This document shows positions 12,750 to 21,101 of a stretch of DNA of 64,000 nt, one piece after another. The translations under genes and the position numbers were made by a program. The stretch lies in NCBI RefSeq assembly GCF_014334335.1, contig NZ_JACSEU010000001.1, forward strand, positions 124,001-188,000, in the 5' to 3' direction. How positions within the stretch are numbered: the first letter of the stretch is position 1; each line of letters starts with the position of its first letter. The stretch comes from Treponema sp. Marseille-Q3903. GTDB taxonomy: Bacteria; Spirochaetota; Spirochaetia; Treponematales; Treponemataceae. The notes under the pieces are model-generated. The model searched no databases, had not been told where the DNA came from, and saw nothing but the letters and a program-made list of their open reading frames with translations.

Positions 12750-13754
12750 ATGAATAATGAAATCGAACGTTTTAAAATCATCACGAAAAAATGTCGCACA
12801 GAAGCTGCAAAGCGCCTTATTGGGCAAGAAAATCTCGTTGATGATATATTGACTGCCTTTATAGCCGGGGGACACGTATTGGTCGAAGGAGTGCCGGGAC
12901 TTGCCAAAACACTCGCAATTAAAACAATAGCGGAGATTCTCGGACTTGATTTTAAACGAATTCAATTTACACCCGATTTGTTGCCTGCCGATGTTACAGG
13001 AACTTTGATATACGAACAAAACAAGGGAACTTTCACTGTAAGAAAAGGCCCTGTTTTTGCGAACGTAATTCTTGCTGATGAAATAAACCGTGCACCTGCA
13101 AAAGTTCAGTCTGCAATGCTTGAAGCGATGGAAGAACGTCAGATTACAATCGGAGAAGAAACATACAAGCTGCCGGAACCTTTTTTTGTGCTTGCAACTC
13201 AAAACCCTGTTGAACAAGAAGGCACATACAATCTGCCTGAAGCAGAACTTGACCGTTTTTTGATGAAACTTGTTGTCAAATATCCTGCTGCAGACAATGA
13301 AATTCAAATTGTCCAGACTTGCGGGAAAGCTCCTGACGTTCCGGTAAACCAGATTGTAACGGCATCTGATATCGCAGACATGAAAGCCACAGCAGACAAA
13401 GTTACATGCAGTGAAAAACTCGTTGAATATATCGTTTCGATTTTAACAGTCACACGTCCTGAAAGCCCTCACAGACAGCAGACAGGTCGTACAATTGTAA
13501 ATACAACTAACACAAACGACATCACCCGTTATATTCATTTTGGAGCATCGCCACGAGCGGGGATTGCAATGCTGCAATGTGCAAAAGTTCGTGCGCTTTT
13601 TGCAGGCCGCGATTTTGTTTTGCCGGAAGATATAAAATCAGTCGCAATGAACGTATTGCGTCACAGGCTCGTCCTTTCTTACGAAGCAGCTGCAGACAAT
13701 GTCACCGCAGACGAAATCATATCTCGTATTATGAACTTTATTCCTGTTCCGTAA
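12750..13754 (+). CDS. moxR: MoxR-family AAA+ ATPase
   Basis: A 334-residue AAA+ ATPase. Walker A is GVPGLAKT at residues 47-54, Walker B VILADE at 106-111, and the sensor I region ATQNPVEQEG lies near 150. MoxR ATPases act as chaperone-like partners of von Willebrand factor A (VWA) proteins. Here the gene heads an operon with DUF58, two fused VWA domains and BatD-like proteins, the classic MoxR-Bat arrangement. The promoter at 12711-12739 places the start codon next to the -10 box. The next gene starts 30 bases after the stop. Confidence 0.93.
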   Translation: MNNEIERFKIITKKCRTEAAKRLIGQENLVDDILTAFIAGGHVLVEGVPGLAKTLAIKTIAEILGLDFKRIQFTPDLLPADVTGTLIYEQNKGTFTVRKGPVFANVILADEINRAPAKVQSAMLEAMEERQITIGEETYKLPEPFFVLATQNPVEQEGTYNLPEAELDRFLMKLVVKYPAADNEIQIVQTCGKAPDVPVNQIVTASDIADMKATADKVTCSEKLVEYIVSILTVTRPESPHRQQTGRTIVNTTNTNDITRYIHFGASPRAGIAMLQCAKVRALFAGRDFVLPEDIKSVAMNVLRHRLVLSYEAAADNVTADEIISRIMNFIPVP

Positions 13755-13784
13755 ATTCGACTTTATCCAAACGGAATTTAGAAG

Positions 13785-14669
13785 ATGAAAACAGAACTTC
13801 TTGTAAAAAAAGCCACTTACCTCAGAATTCAGGCAGCAGAATTAGCCGAAGGAATAAAGTCGGGGAATTTTCAGTCTCTTTACCGTGGGCAGGGGATTGA
13901 GTTTACAGGAGTTCGAGACTATATACGCGGAGATGATGTCCGTTCGATTGACTGGAACGTAACTGCAAGGATGGGAAAGCCGTTTGTGAAAATGTTCGTT
14001 GAAGAACGAGAGTTTCAGATTTTTTTGATTGTAGATTCATCGCTTTCAATGAAACTTGATACAAAGTCTTGCAGAAGAACAAAATTTGAATCTGCGGAAG
14101 AAGCCGCAGCGTTAGTGACAATTGCAGCCGAATTAAACGGATGCCCTATAGGGGCGGTTTTTTTTGACGGCGCAATTTATTTTTCATGCAAACCGGCTCT
14201 CTCAAAAGAAAACACAATGAATATCCTAAACAACCTTTACCGCACTCCAAAGGGAGCGACAAAAGGCTCATCGCTTGGAAACGCAATAGAGTACGCATGC
14301 AATTTGCTTCGTATGCGTTCACTTGTTTTCGTGTTGTCCGATTTCCGAAGCGCGGAATGGGAAACTCCTATGACCGCAATTGCTCATAAAAATGACGTCA
14401 TCGCAATAAATATCCACGATTTTATAGATGAAGAACTTCCATCACTCGGGACTGTCGTTTTTGAAGATGTTGAAAGCGGAATTAAAATGGATCTTCCATC
14501 ATCTTCTGAAAAATTTAAGAAAGAATGGCGCAGATATAACCAAAAAAAAACGGAACGGTGGCAGGATTTTTGCTACAAGCACGGAATTCTGCCTGTCACA
14601 ATGGACACAAAAAGCGAACCTCTTCAGGTTTTAAATTCCATTTTTACAAGAAAAGCAAGGACAAGATAA
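13785..14669 (+). CDS. DUF58 domain protein (Bat operon)
   Basis: A 294-residue soluble protein of the DUF58 family. It carries the family's characteristic block YIRGDDVRSIDWNVTARMG near residues 47-65. This is followed by a VWA-like core, FLIVDSSLSMKL, which holds a D-x-S-x-S metal-site motif. DUF58 proteins are nearly always encoded next to MoxR and are thought to be its substrates or adaptors. There is no signal peptide or membrane segment. It is translated in tandem with the next gene, whose ATG lies three bases after this stop. Confidence 0.9.
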   Translation: MKTELLVKKATYLRIQAAELAEGIKSGNFQSLYRGQGIEFTGVRDYIRGDDVRSIDWNVTARMGKPFVKMFVEEREFQIFLIVDSSLSMKLDTKSCRRTKFESAEEAAALVTIAAELNGCPIGAVFFDGAIYFSCKPALSKENTMNILNNLYRTPKGATKGSSLGNAIEYACNLLRMRSLVFVLSDFRSAEWETPMTAIAHKNDVIAINIHDFIDEELPSLGTVVFEDVESGIKMDLPSSSEKFKKEWRRYNQKKTERWQDFCYKHGILPVTMDTKSEPLQVLNSIFTRKARTR

Positions 14670-14672
14670 TTC

Positions 14673-15578
14673 ATGGCAGAAATAAAATCAGAGCAAGTCC
14701 TTCTTCCTCGCAAAGTTTATGTAGCCGACACGGCAGAACTGAGATGTTCCTTTAATTCTGACAGTGCAAATCTAAAATCGCTTTCAGAAAAAGGCGCTTT
14801 TGAGATTTCTTTTGAAAACTTTGCAGGAGAATTAGACGGAAACGATTACGACATCAAGCAGGTTCAAGTCGTCCCATCAGGGATAGATTTCTACAAGCTC
14901 GTCATAACATTTGTTCCATGGAAAACAGGCACAATCAAATTTCCGCCGATTCAGATAGAAGACCTCTACATTGACTTTGCTCCGATTCAAATTGTTTCAA
15001 TCACAGAGCAAGCAAACAACGCAACTTTAAGCGGATTTGCAGCGCCGCTTTTACTTCCTGGAACGACTTACAAACTGTATGGCATGCTGATTTTTTCTTT
15101 GCTTTCATTTTTGTTGATTATCAGGCTTGTCATAAAGCGAAAAAGCATCGCATTTTTTATTAAAAACCGAAAACTTTTGCGCAAATACAAAAAAAACAAG
15201 AGAAAAACTGCAAGGCTTCTGCGTTCAATTAAAAATAAAAAAATCGGCAGCTCTGAAATCGCCGCTCAAATTCAAAAAATTATGCGGCAATATCTTGAAA
15301 TACGTTTTGATTATCAGTTTACGCGGGCCGCATCATCAGAGTTTGAAGAAGGTTTTTGCAAAGCGACAGGCGGACTTTTGCCCGATGAAAAAAATATAGC
15401 GTTCGGTAAAATTTTATCAAGTTTTGTCAGAACAGATTTTATCAGATACAGTAAAAATGCTGTTTTCAACGATGGCGAAGTTGCAAAAATCGTAAAAGAG
15501 CTCATCAAAAATATCGACATAATCGAAACGGCGGCTGACAAAAACAACAAAAAGGCGGAGGAATCAAAAAATGCTTAA
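14673..15578 (+). CDS. Bat-operon membrane protein with one transmembrane helix
   Basis: A 301-residue protein. Residues 1-130 look like a beta-rich extracytoplasmic domain. One strong membrane helix follows (LYGMLIFSLLSFLLIIRLV, about 135-155). A very basic cytoplasmic segment rich in Lys (RKYKKNKRKTARLLRS) and an alpha-helical C-terminal domain complete it. No classical signal peptide precedes the beta domain, so its topology is uncertain. Position between DUF58 and the VWA protein matches the poorly described third gene of spirochaetal MoxR operons (DUF4381-like). Its stop overlaps the next start by eight bases (ATGCTTAA), indicating translational coupling. Confidence 0.6.
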   Translation: MAEIKSEQVLLPRKVYVADTAELRCSFNSDSANLKSLSEKGAFEISFENFAGELDGNDYDIKQVQVVPSGIDFYKLVITFVPWKTGTIKFPPIQIEDLYIDFAPIQIVSITEQANNATLSGFAAPLLLPGTTYKLYGMLIFSLLSFLLIIRLVIKRKSIAFFIKNRKLLRKYKKNKRKTARLLRSIKNKKIGSSEIAAQIQKIMRQYLEIRFDYQFTRAASSEFEEGFCKATGGLLPDEKNIAFGKILSSFVRTDFIRYSKNAVFNDGEVAKIVKELIKNIDIIETAADKNNKKAEESKNA

Positions 15579-18039
15579 TTTTCAAAATCCGTTTGCGTTT
15601 TTCCTCTTGCTTTTAATTCCAATTCTGTTTATTTTGCGTAGACTAAAAATTTTCAACAGGATATCTTTTCCGGCAGTTCTTTCCGATTGGAACGGACAGC
15701 ATTTTACATGGCGAGGAAAATCTCAGAAGTTTTTGTCAATTCTCGCAAAAATTCTACTTGGAATAGGTTTTTCTCTTGTCGTAACCGCTTTTGCCGACCC
15801 TGCAATTTCAAGTCAAGAAAAAGTTTTTTCGACGCTCGGCACGGACATTGTTTTTGTTTTAGATACAAGCCCTTCGATGGCTGCAAAAGATGTCGACGGC
15901 AATTCTCGGCTTGAAGCAACGCTTCGTTCAATTTATTCTCTTGCAAGAGCCCACGACGGCTGCAGATTAGGGATTGTCGCTCTGGGCAGCAGTGCAGCTG
16001 TCATTGTCCCACCGACAATAGACAGCGAATCATTTAACAGCAGTCTCGGACGGATTTCTGTTGGAAGCATGGGAGACGGGTCTGCAATTGGGGACGGATT
16101 GAGCACAGCGGTGTGTCATCTTGCATCTTCATCAGCTCCAAAAAAATGTATAATTCTCTTCACAGATGGCGAAAACAATGCCGGAGAAATCCATCCTGAA
16201 ACGGCAGCAAAACTAGCGGCAAACAATGGCATTACACTTTATGTCGTCGGAATCGGCTCAAAAGGTACAGTCCCTATCGAATACACAGATCCTGCGACAG
16301 GAAAACAATATTCAGGATACTTAAATTCAAACTTCAATCCTGCGTCTCTTAAAAAAATCGCAGAAATCGCCAACGGTCGTTATTTTGAAGCACAAACTTT
16401 ATCCGAGCTTTCAGAAAGGCTGAACACTGTTTCAAAACAGGAACAAGTTGCACAAAATTATACGTATAAAACAGTCAACAAGCTGTATTATCAGAAATTT
16501 CTTTTTATTGCTCTTATACTTTTTTCTGCTTCTTGGTTTATCAAAAGAATTTTGTTGAAAGAACTGATATGTTTCAGGCATAAAAAAATTTTGTTTGCTC
16601 GCTCAGGATTTTTGCTTTTTGCATATATCATGCTTATTCTTGCGAATATGGGACTGACGTGGGGAACATATCTCGTACCGGTTCAAAAAAGCGGAACGGC
16701 AGTTTCTATGGTGTTTGATATTTCAAACAGTATGATGGCAAAAGACTGCCCTATGAATACGACAAGACTAAAAGCCGCCGGGACATACGCAAAAAAACTT
16801 CTTTCAAACATGAGTGGAGTACCTGTTTCAGTCGTACTTGCAAAAGGTGACGGAATCCCTGCAATTCCTCTTACAGAAGATACTGCACAGATTGAATCTT
16901 TACTTGACGCTCTTTCTCCGAATTTAATGACAGTTCCTGGTACAAGGCTCGGGAAAGGCATTTTAAAAGCAAAAGAAACATTTCCATCAAAGTACTCAGC
17001 GGCCGGAAGAATTTGGGTATTTACCGACGGAGAAGAGACTGACGGGGAACTCGTTCCTTCTTTATCTGAATGTTTAAAATCCGGCATTCCTGTTACAATT
17101 ATAGGATTTGGAACAGAAAAGGGAATTGAAATCACTACCGGAGATGGAAAAACAAAAGTGAATTCTGCATTGCGCAGTCAGGAGATTGAAAACGCAATTT
17201 CCGAAGCGACGTCAAAATTCAATCTTTATAAAAACCGTTCTGACTTGTCGTATATAAACTCAAACGAAAAAGGCTCTGCCGCAAAACTTTTGTCGCAACT
17301 GAGGCGTTCAGATTCGGATAACCTCATCACATCTTACGAATCAAAACCTGTGCAGCGTTACAAACTTTTTATAACGCTTTCATTGCTTTCCTTTATTTTG
17401 AGCTACATCGTTACTGAAATTAATTTCTCAAAATTTATAAAAAAATCTCTGCCTGCAGAATTCCTGGCACTCATTGTAACGCTTTCAGGCTGCGGCTCAG
17501 ATACAGTTAAAATTTTTGATGGAACTTATTCATATCACAAAAAAGACTACCGACACTCAATATCATGTTTTATCGACGTTTCCGAAAATGCTCTTTCTAT
17601 GGAAAATCAACAGACTTTAGATTTTGCTCTCTACGATTTAGGCACGGTATATGCGATGATTGGAGAAAACCCTGTGGCGATTGAACAGTTTGCAAAAATT
17701 TCAGAAGAAGCTCCATCAAATGTACGATACGCAGCATTTTACAACGCAGGAGTTTTATCATACAAAGCCGGAAATTACGAAGATGCTCAAAAATATTTTA
17801 GAAAAGCGCTCGAGACAAATAGCGCAAAGATAGAAGCCAAAATAAATTTTGAGCTCTCGGCTAAACAAGCAGAAGAGGCCTCTAAAAAAAATGAAAACGA
17901 ATCGATTCAGGCGCAAGCCCACGAGTCAAACATCCCAGACCTTGAAAAAGCAGTTTTTAAACACATAAAGGAGAACGATCAAAAGCAATGGAAAAACAGC
18001 GAATCGCAACCGTCAGAAATTTCTACAGAAGATTATTAA
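15571..18039 (+). CDS. Fused BatA-BatB-BatC protein: two VWA domains plus TPR region
   Basis: An 822-residue membrane protein. The N-terminal part has a hydrophobic helix (residues 8-22), a second helix (55-75) and a VWA domain with metal-site motif DTSPS at 98-102. After another helix pair (about 310-370) a second VWA domain has DISNS starting at residue 383. A further helix (about 605-620) precedes a hydrophobic segment with an embedded lipobox-like LSGC (Cys641). Then come tetratricopeptide-like repeats (YNAGVLSYKAGNYEDAQKYF near 730) and a charged tail. In many bacteria BatA, BatB and BatC are separate proteins. Here all three appear fused in order. The gene is coupled to its neighbour by an 8-bp overlap. 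Confidence 0.85.
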   Translation: MLNFQNPFAFFLLLLIPILFILRRLKIFNRISFPAVLSDWNGQHFTWRGKSQKFLSILAKILLGIGFSLVVTAFADPAISSQEKVFSTLGTDIVFVLDTSPSMAAKDVDGNSRLEATLRSIYSLARAHDGCRLGIVALGSSAAVIVPPTIDSESFNSSLGRISVGSMGDGSAIGDGLSTAVCHLASSSAPKKCIILFTDGENNAGEIHPETAAKLAANNGITLYVVGIGSKGTVPIEYTDPATGKQYSGYLNSNFNPASLKKIAEIANGRYFEAQTLSELSERLNTVSKQEQVAQNYTYKTVNKLYYQKFLFIALILFSASWFIKRILLKELICFRHKKILFARSGFLLFAYIMLILANMGLTWGTYLVPVQKSGTAVSMVFDISNSMMAKDCPMNTTRLKAAGTYAKKLLSNMSGVPVSVVLAKGDGIPAIPLTEDTAQIESLLDALSPNLMTVPGTRLGKGILKAKETFPSKYSAAGRIWVFTDGEETDGELVPSLSECLKSGIPVTIIGFGTEKGIEITTGDGKTKVNSALRSQEIENAISEATSKFNLYKNRSDLSYINSNEKGSAAKLLSQLRRSDSDNLITSYESKPVQRYKLFITLSLLSFILSYIVTEINFSKFIKKSLPAEFLALIVTLSGCGSDTVKIFDGTYSYHKKDYRHSISCFIDVSENALSMENQQTLDFALYDLGTVYAMIGENPVAIEQFAKISEEAPSNVRYAAFYNAGVLSYKAGNYEDAQKYFRKALETNSAKIEAKINFELSAKQAEEASKKNENESIQAQAHESNIPDLEKAVFKHIKENDQKQWKNSESQPSEISTEDY

Positions 18040-19382
18040 CTGTAACTGCATTTTTGATTTTCTTTTCAAGCAGTCTGTTTTCTCAAAATGTAAATTACAA
18101 CAATCTCATCATAAAGCATGCAGAAAACCAAAATTTGTTTACAAACACTGATTTAAAATTTCTGGTGAAAATTGCAGATGTAAAACCTTCACAGATTCAA
18201 GTTTTATCTTCAATGAGCAGACAAAATGTGACATATCGTTCAATAAAAAAGACAGAAGTTTTTGATGAAAGTGGAAATTTTGGAACGGAAATCGAAATTT
18301 GGCTTTCTTTCGACAAAAAAGGAATCTACAATCAGCTTTCTCTCCCTGTGATGATAAAAACCAGGCGACGAAACTTAGCATTTGAATCAATTGAGATTAC
18401 AGAAGACCCCTCAAAAAAAAGTCCGCTTATTACAATCAAATTTTCAAACGGATACGAAGTGTATTCTGACCAGCCGCCGGAAAAAAATCCGATATTCAAT
18501 GCAAAAATCGGAGAAAAAATCACTTTTACTGTTTACCTGCAATACATAAATCAACTTGTTCAATTAAACTGGGATCTTCCACAAAATTCGATTTTTACAC
18601 GAACTGAAGAATACGAAATCACTGAGATAAAATACCGCGAACGAACATATACGCATGACTTAATTCCGGTGTCAACATTCGAATGGACTGGACTTGCACC
18701 CGGAGAACAGCAATTTCCAAAAATAAAACTTTCAGCTATGGATTATAACGGCTACAGGACAGACCTTTTAACGCCTAAATTTTCTATCAATTTTACGGAA
18801 AACGAAACATCATCTAAAAAAAACGAACCCGACATTTTCAAAGACGCTTTTACTTCTTTTGATTCTGAAGCAAATGACATTTTTGAAGATGATATCACAG
18901 ACGAGACTTGCCGAAAGCTCGCCGATTTGTATTACAAAGAACAGATATCTTTTTTCGGATTTAAAAATGCGCATGAAAAACGAATTGAGCTTGAAAATAA
19001 AATAGGAGTTCCATCGACTGCCCAAAACAGCATTCCCATCATCTATATTTGCATCTTGCTCACCTTGTGCATTACGTTCACTGTTTTTGTTGTCGTATTT
19101 ATAATTAAAAAAAGGAACTTGCTTTTGATTATTTTTATCGCATTGTTGTCGTCTTCTGTTATCGCGCTCGGGATGGGCATTGCAAAACGGTTTCAAAGTT
19201 ACGGAATATGCAAAGGCTGTATGATTTATTCAATTCCATCAGAAAATGCGGAAGCGTTCTCGGAAATTGGAGCTGGCAACAGAGTTTTGATAACAGAACA
19301 TGCTGGTTCGTGGATAAACATTCAGCTCGGAGATAGCAGCGGCTGGTGTAAAAAAGACGACATCATCGAAATAAAGAGGTGA
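17988..19382 (+). CDS. BatD-like protein with C-terminal SH3-type domain
   Basis: A 464-residue protein with a signal peptide (VTAFLIFFSSSLFSQ, cleaved near residue 33). A long beta-rich extracytoplasmic region resembles BatD (oxygen-tolerance family). Two membrane helices follow (about 343-368 and 374-398). The C-terminal SH3b-like module (AGSWINIQLGDSSGWCK) recalls BatE. The start overlaps the preceding gene by 52 bases but has AAGGAG about 12 bases upstream and a complete signal peptide, so I keep it. It completes the Bat complex at the membrane, whose cellular function is still unclear. Confidence 0.75.
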   Translation: MEKQRIATVRNFYRRLLTVTAFLIFFSSSLFSQNVNYNNLIIKHAENQNLFTNTDLKFLVKIADVKPSQIQVLSSMSRQNVTYRSIKKTEVFDESGNFGTEIEIWLSFDKKGIYNQLSLPVMIKTRRRNLAFESIEITEDPSKKSPLITIKFSNGYEVYSDQPPEKNPIFNAKIGEKITFTVYLQYINQLVQLNWDLPQNSIFTRTEEYEITEIKYRERTYTHDLIPVSTFEWTGLAPGEQQFPKIKLSAMDYNGYRTDLLTPKFSINFTENETSSKKNEPDIFKDAFTSFDSEANDIFEDDITDETCRKLADLYYKEQISFFGFKNAHEKRIELENKIGVPSTAQNSIPIIYICILLTLCITFTVFVVVFIIKKRNLLLIIFIALLSSSVIALGMGIAKRFQSYGICKGCMIYSIPSENAEAFSEIGAGNRVLITEHAGSWINIQLGDSSGWCKKDDIIEIKR

Positions 19383-19386
19383 TTTT

Positions 19387-19953
19387 ATGGACATGAATGA
19401 TATTTTAAATCGATGGGCAGATATTCAATCTCAAAAGAACCTGAAACAAAAAGAAAGCGGCAAAAACAAAGTGTCTAGCAAAAAGGCAAATGCTCCAACT
19501 CCCGAAGAAAAAGCGCTCGCTGCCGAAAAAGATTTTGAGGCAAAAATCAATGCGGAAAATTCAAAGCAAATAAACCCGATTGAATTGTGGCTTCGTCGTT
19601 ACGGAACTGTTGACAAAGACAAGGTTTCCGAAGATCAGGAACGCCGCACAACTCAAATGGACAGGAATTATCTTATAAATATGAGACCCGAAGCTCGTCT
19701 TGATTTGCACGGACTCCATCAAGATGAAGCCGAAATCGCTCTCAATAATTTTATCGAAAAGTGTTCAAAAAGCGGAATTCGCAAAGTTATTGTTGTACAC
19801 GGCAAAGGGATTCACACGACAGGAACAGATCCTGTGCTCGGAAAGCTTGTGCGCAGGTTTATCGAAAACGACAAAAGGTGCGGAATGTCGGGGCATCCAA
19901 AGTCAAAGCAAGATGGCGGAAGCGGAGCAACGTGGATTATTCTAAAAAACTGA
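19387..19953 (+). CDS. Smr domain protein
   Basis: A 188-residue protein. The N-terminal 95 residues are charged and low in complexity, rich in Lys, Glu and Ala. The C-terminal half is an Smr domain, with LDLHGLHQDEAEIAL near residue 103, VIVVHGKGIH near 131 and a closing GGSGATWIILKN. Stand-alone Smr proteins are nucleases or nucleic-acid binders. It begins four bases after the BatD-like gene, so it belongs to the operon's tail. Its 3' end overlaps the convergent EEP lipoprotein gene by 17 bases, with no terminator between them. Confidence 0.88.
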   Translation: MDMNDILNRWADIQSQKNLKQKESGKNKVSSKKANAPTPEEKALAAEKDFEAKINAENSKQINPIELWLRRYGTVDKDKVSEDQERRTTQMDRNYLINMRPEARLDLHGLHQDEAEIALNNFIEKCSKSGIRKVIVVHGKGIHTTGTDPVLGKLVRRFIENDKRCGMSGHPKSKQDGGSGATWIILKN

Positions 19954-20977
19954 GTTTGCTAAAAAGCGGCAGATGGTCTGAATACCCTTTCCCATTGTAA
20001 ATTTTATAACTATTCGGCACGGAATCTTCATTAGCCCACGGACTTTCCGCAATAGAACGGAAATCCGAAATCTCTACATTTCCAATGCAAAAAATGTTGT
20101 CGATATATTCCCATGAATTTTTATAAAAATAACTGCCGGTTTCGTATTTATATTTCCCATTTTCATCGAGCCACGGATTATAAGCACAGATGTTCTCTCC
20201 GTCTGCTCCAAGAGTATTGCTTCCCCTCAAAACAACGTTGCTTAATCCTTTTCTTGATTTTTTACAGACAAAATCGGCAGCATTGCGGTTGAAGTCTCCA
20301 CAAGCGATTATCGCACTTTTTGAATCTGCTTTGTAGATATTTTCAATTCGCCCAGCCAAAATCATCTCTTGCCAGTTGCGCCAAACTTCAGTTTCTTCTG
20401 CACCGCCGCTTTTTGATTTCCAATGATTTACAAAAAGCACAAGATTGTGCCCATTCACATCTACAGTAACTTGAATGATAGGTCGAGACGCTGGTTGTGC
20501 TTTCTTTTCGCTTTTTATCAGCATAGAATGGAGTTTCATATCTCTTAGGGCAAATCTTGAAAAAACTGCACAACCGATTGCAGTCCCTTTCGTTTTAGAA
20601 AAACACGCATACTGCCACACCTTTTTTGAATGCCACGAGTTTCCGGCAAGGGAATTTGCAATATCTTGGACGACGGCAGAATTTTCAATCTCTTCTAAAA
20701 CAAAGACATCTGGATTAAGAGTTGTCATGACTTCGCAAAGCCGGCGTAGCCGCTCGGAATATTTTTCTTTTGACCACTTAGCCATGTTTTTGTAATCATT
20801 GTATTCCGTTCCATCAGTTTCCGCATCAAAAAAAGTCTGAACATTCCAACATGCAAAGGTGAAAGAATCGCACCTGCCGGTAAAATTCTTTTTTGAACAT
20901 GCACAAAAACTGCACATAAAAAGAAAAACCACGCAAAAATAAAATGGCGCAAAAACAAATTTAAAATATTTCATCAA
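19937..20977 (-). CDS. Endonuclease/exonuclease/phosphatase (EEP) family lipoprotein
   Basis: A 346-residue protein with a lipoprotein signal ending FCAC (Cys about residue 27). The core carries EEP motifs: FACWNVQTFF with the conserved Asn, EEIEN with the metal-ligand Glu, CGDFNRN (G-D-x-N) and GYSDHLPLF (S-D-H). EEP enzymes cleave phosphodiester bonds in DNA, RNA or phospholipids. Membrane anchoring outside the cytoplasm suggests a surface or periplasmic nuclease that scavenges nucleic acids, though a phosphodiesterase is possible. The 3' end overlaps the Smr gene. Confidence 0.85.
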   Translation of the reverse strand: MMKYFKFVFAPFYFCVVFLFMCSFCACSKKNFTGRCDSFTFACWNVQTFFDAETDGTEYNDYKNMAKWSKEKYSERLRRLCEVMTTLNPDVFVLEEIENSAVVQDIANSLAGNSWHSKKVWQYACFSKTKGTAIGCAVFSRFALRDMKLHSMLIKSEKKAQPASRPIIQVTVDVNGHNLVLFVNHWKSKSGGAEETEVWRNWQEMILAGRIENIYKADSKSAIIACGDFNRNAADFVCKKSRKGLSNVVLRGSNTLGADGENICAYNPWLDENGKYKYETGSYFYKNSWEYIDNIFCIGNVEISDFRSIAESPWANEDSVPNSYKIYNGKGYSDHLPLFSKLSFLE

Positions 20978-21050
20978 AAACCTCTTCTACAATACTATTT
21001 TCCTCAATATGCGATTTTTGACAAAATTTTACGGAAAATCATTTTAAATA

Positions 21051-21088
21051 AAAAAAAACCGAACCCCGTTGCGGAGTTCGGTTTTTTT
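21051..21088. terminator. Bidirectional intrinsic terminator downstream of oppA
   Basis: AACCGAACCCCG and CGGAGTTCGGTT (21057-21082) form a stem with one mismatch and a TTG loop. An A-run precedes it and a T-run follows, so it can work on both strands. On the minus strand it terminates the opp operon, 20 bases after the oppA stop. Confidence 0.85.
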
Positions 21089-21101
21089 ATAGACTTATAG
21101 T

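Noticed and set aside
12621-13307. 228-codon minus-strand frame opposite moxR
   Set aside because: moxR is an unmistakable gene on the other strand; the antisense product has no recognisable feature.
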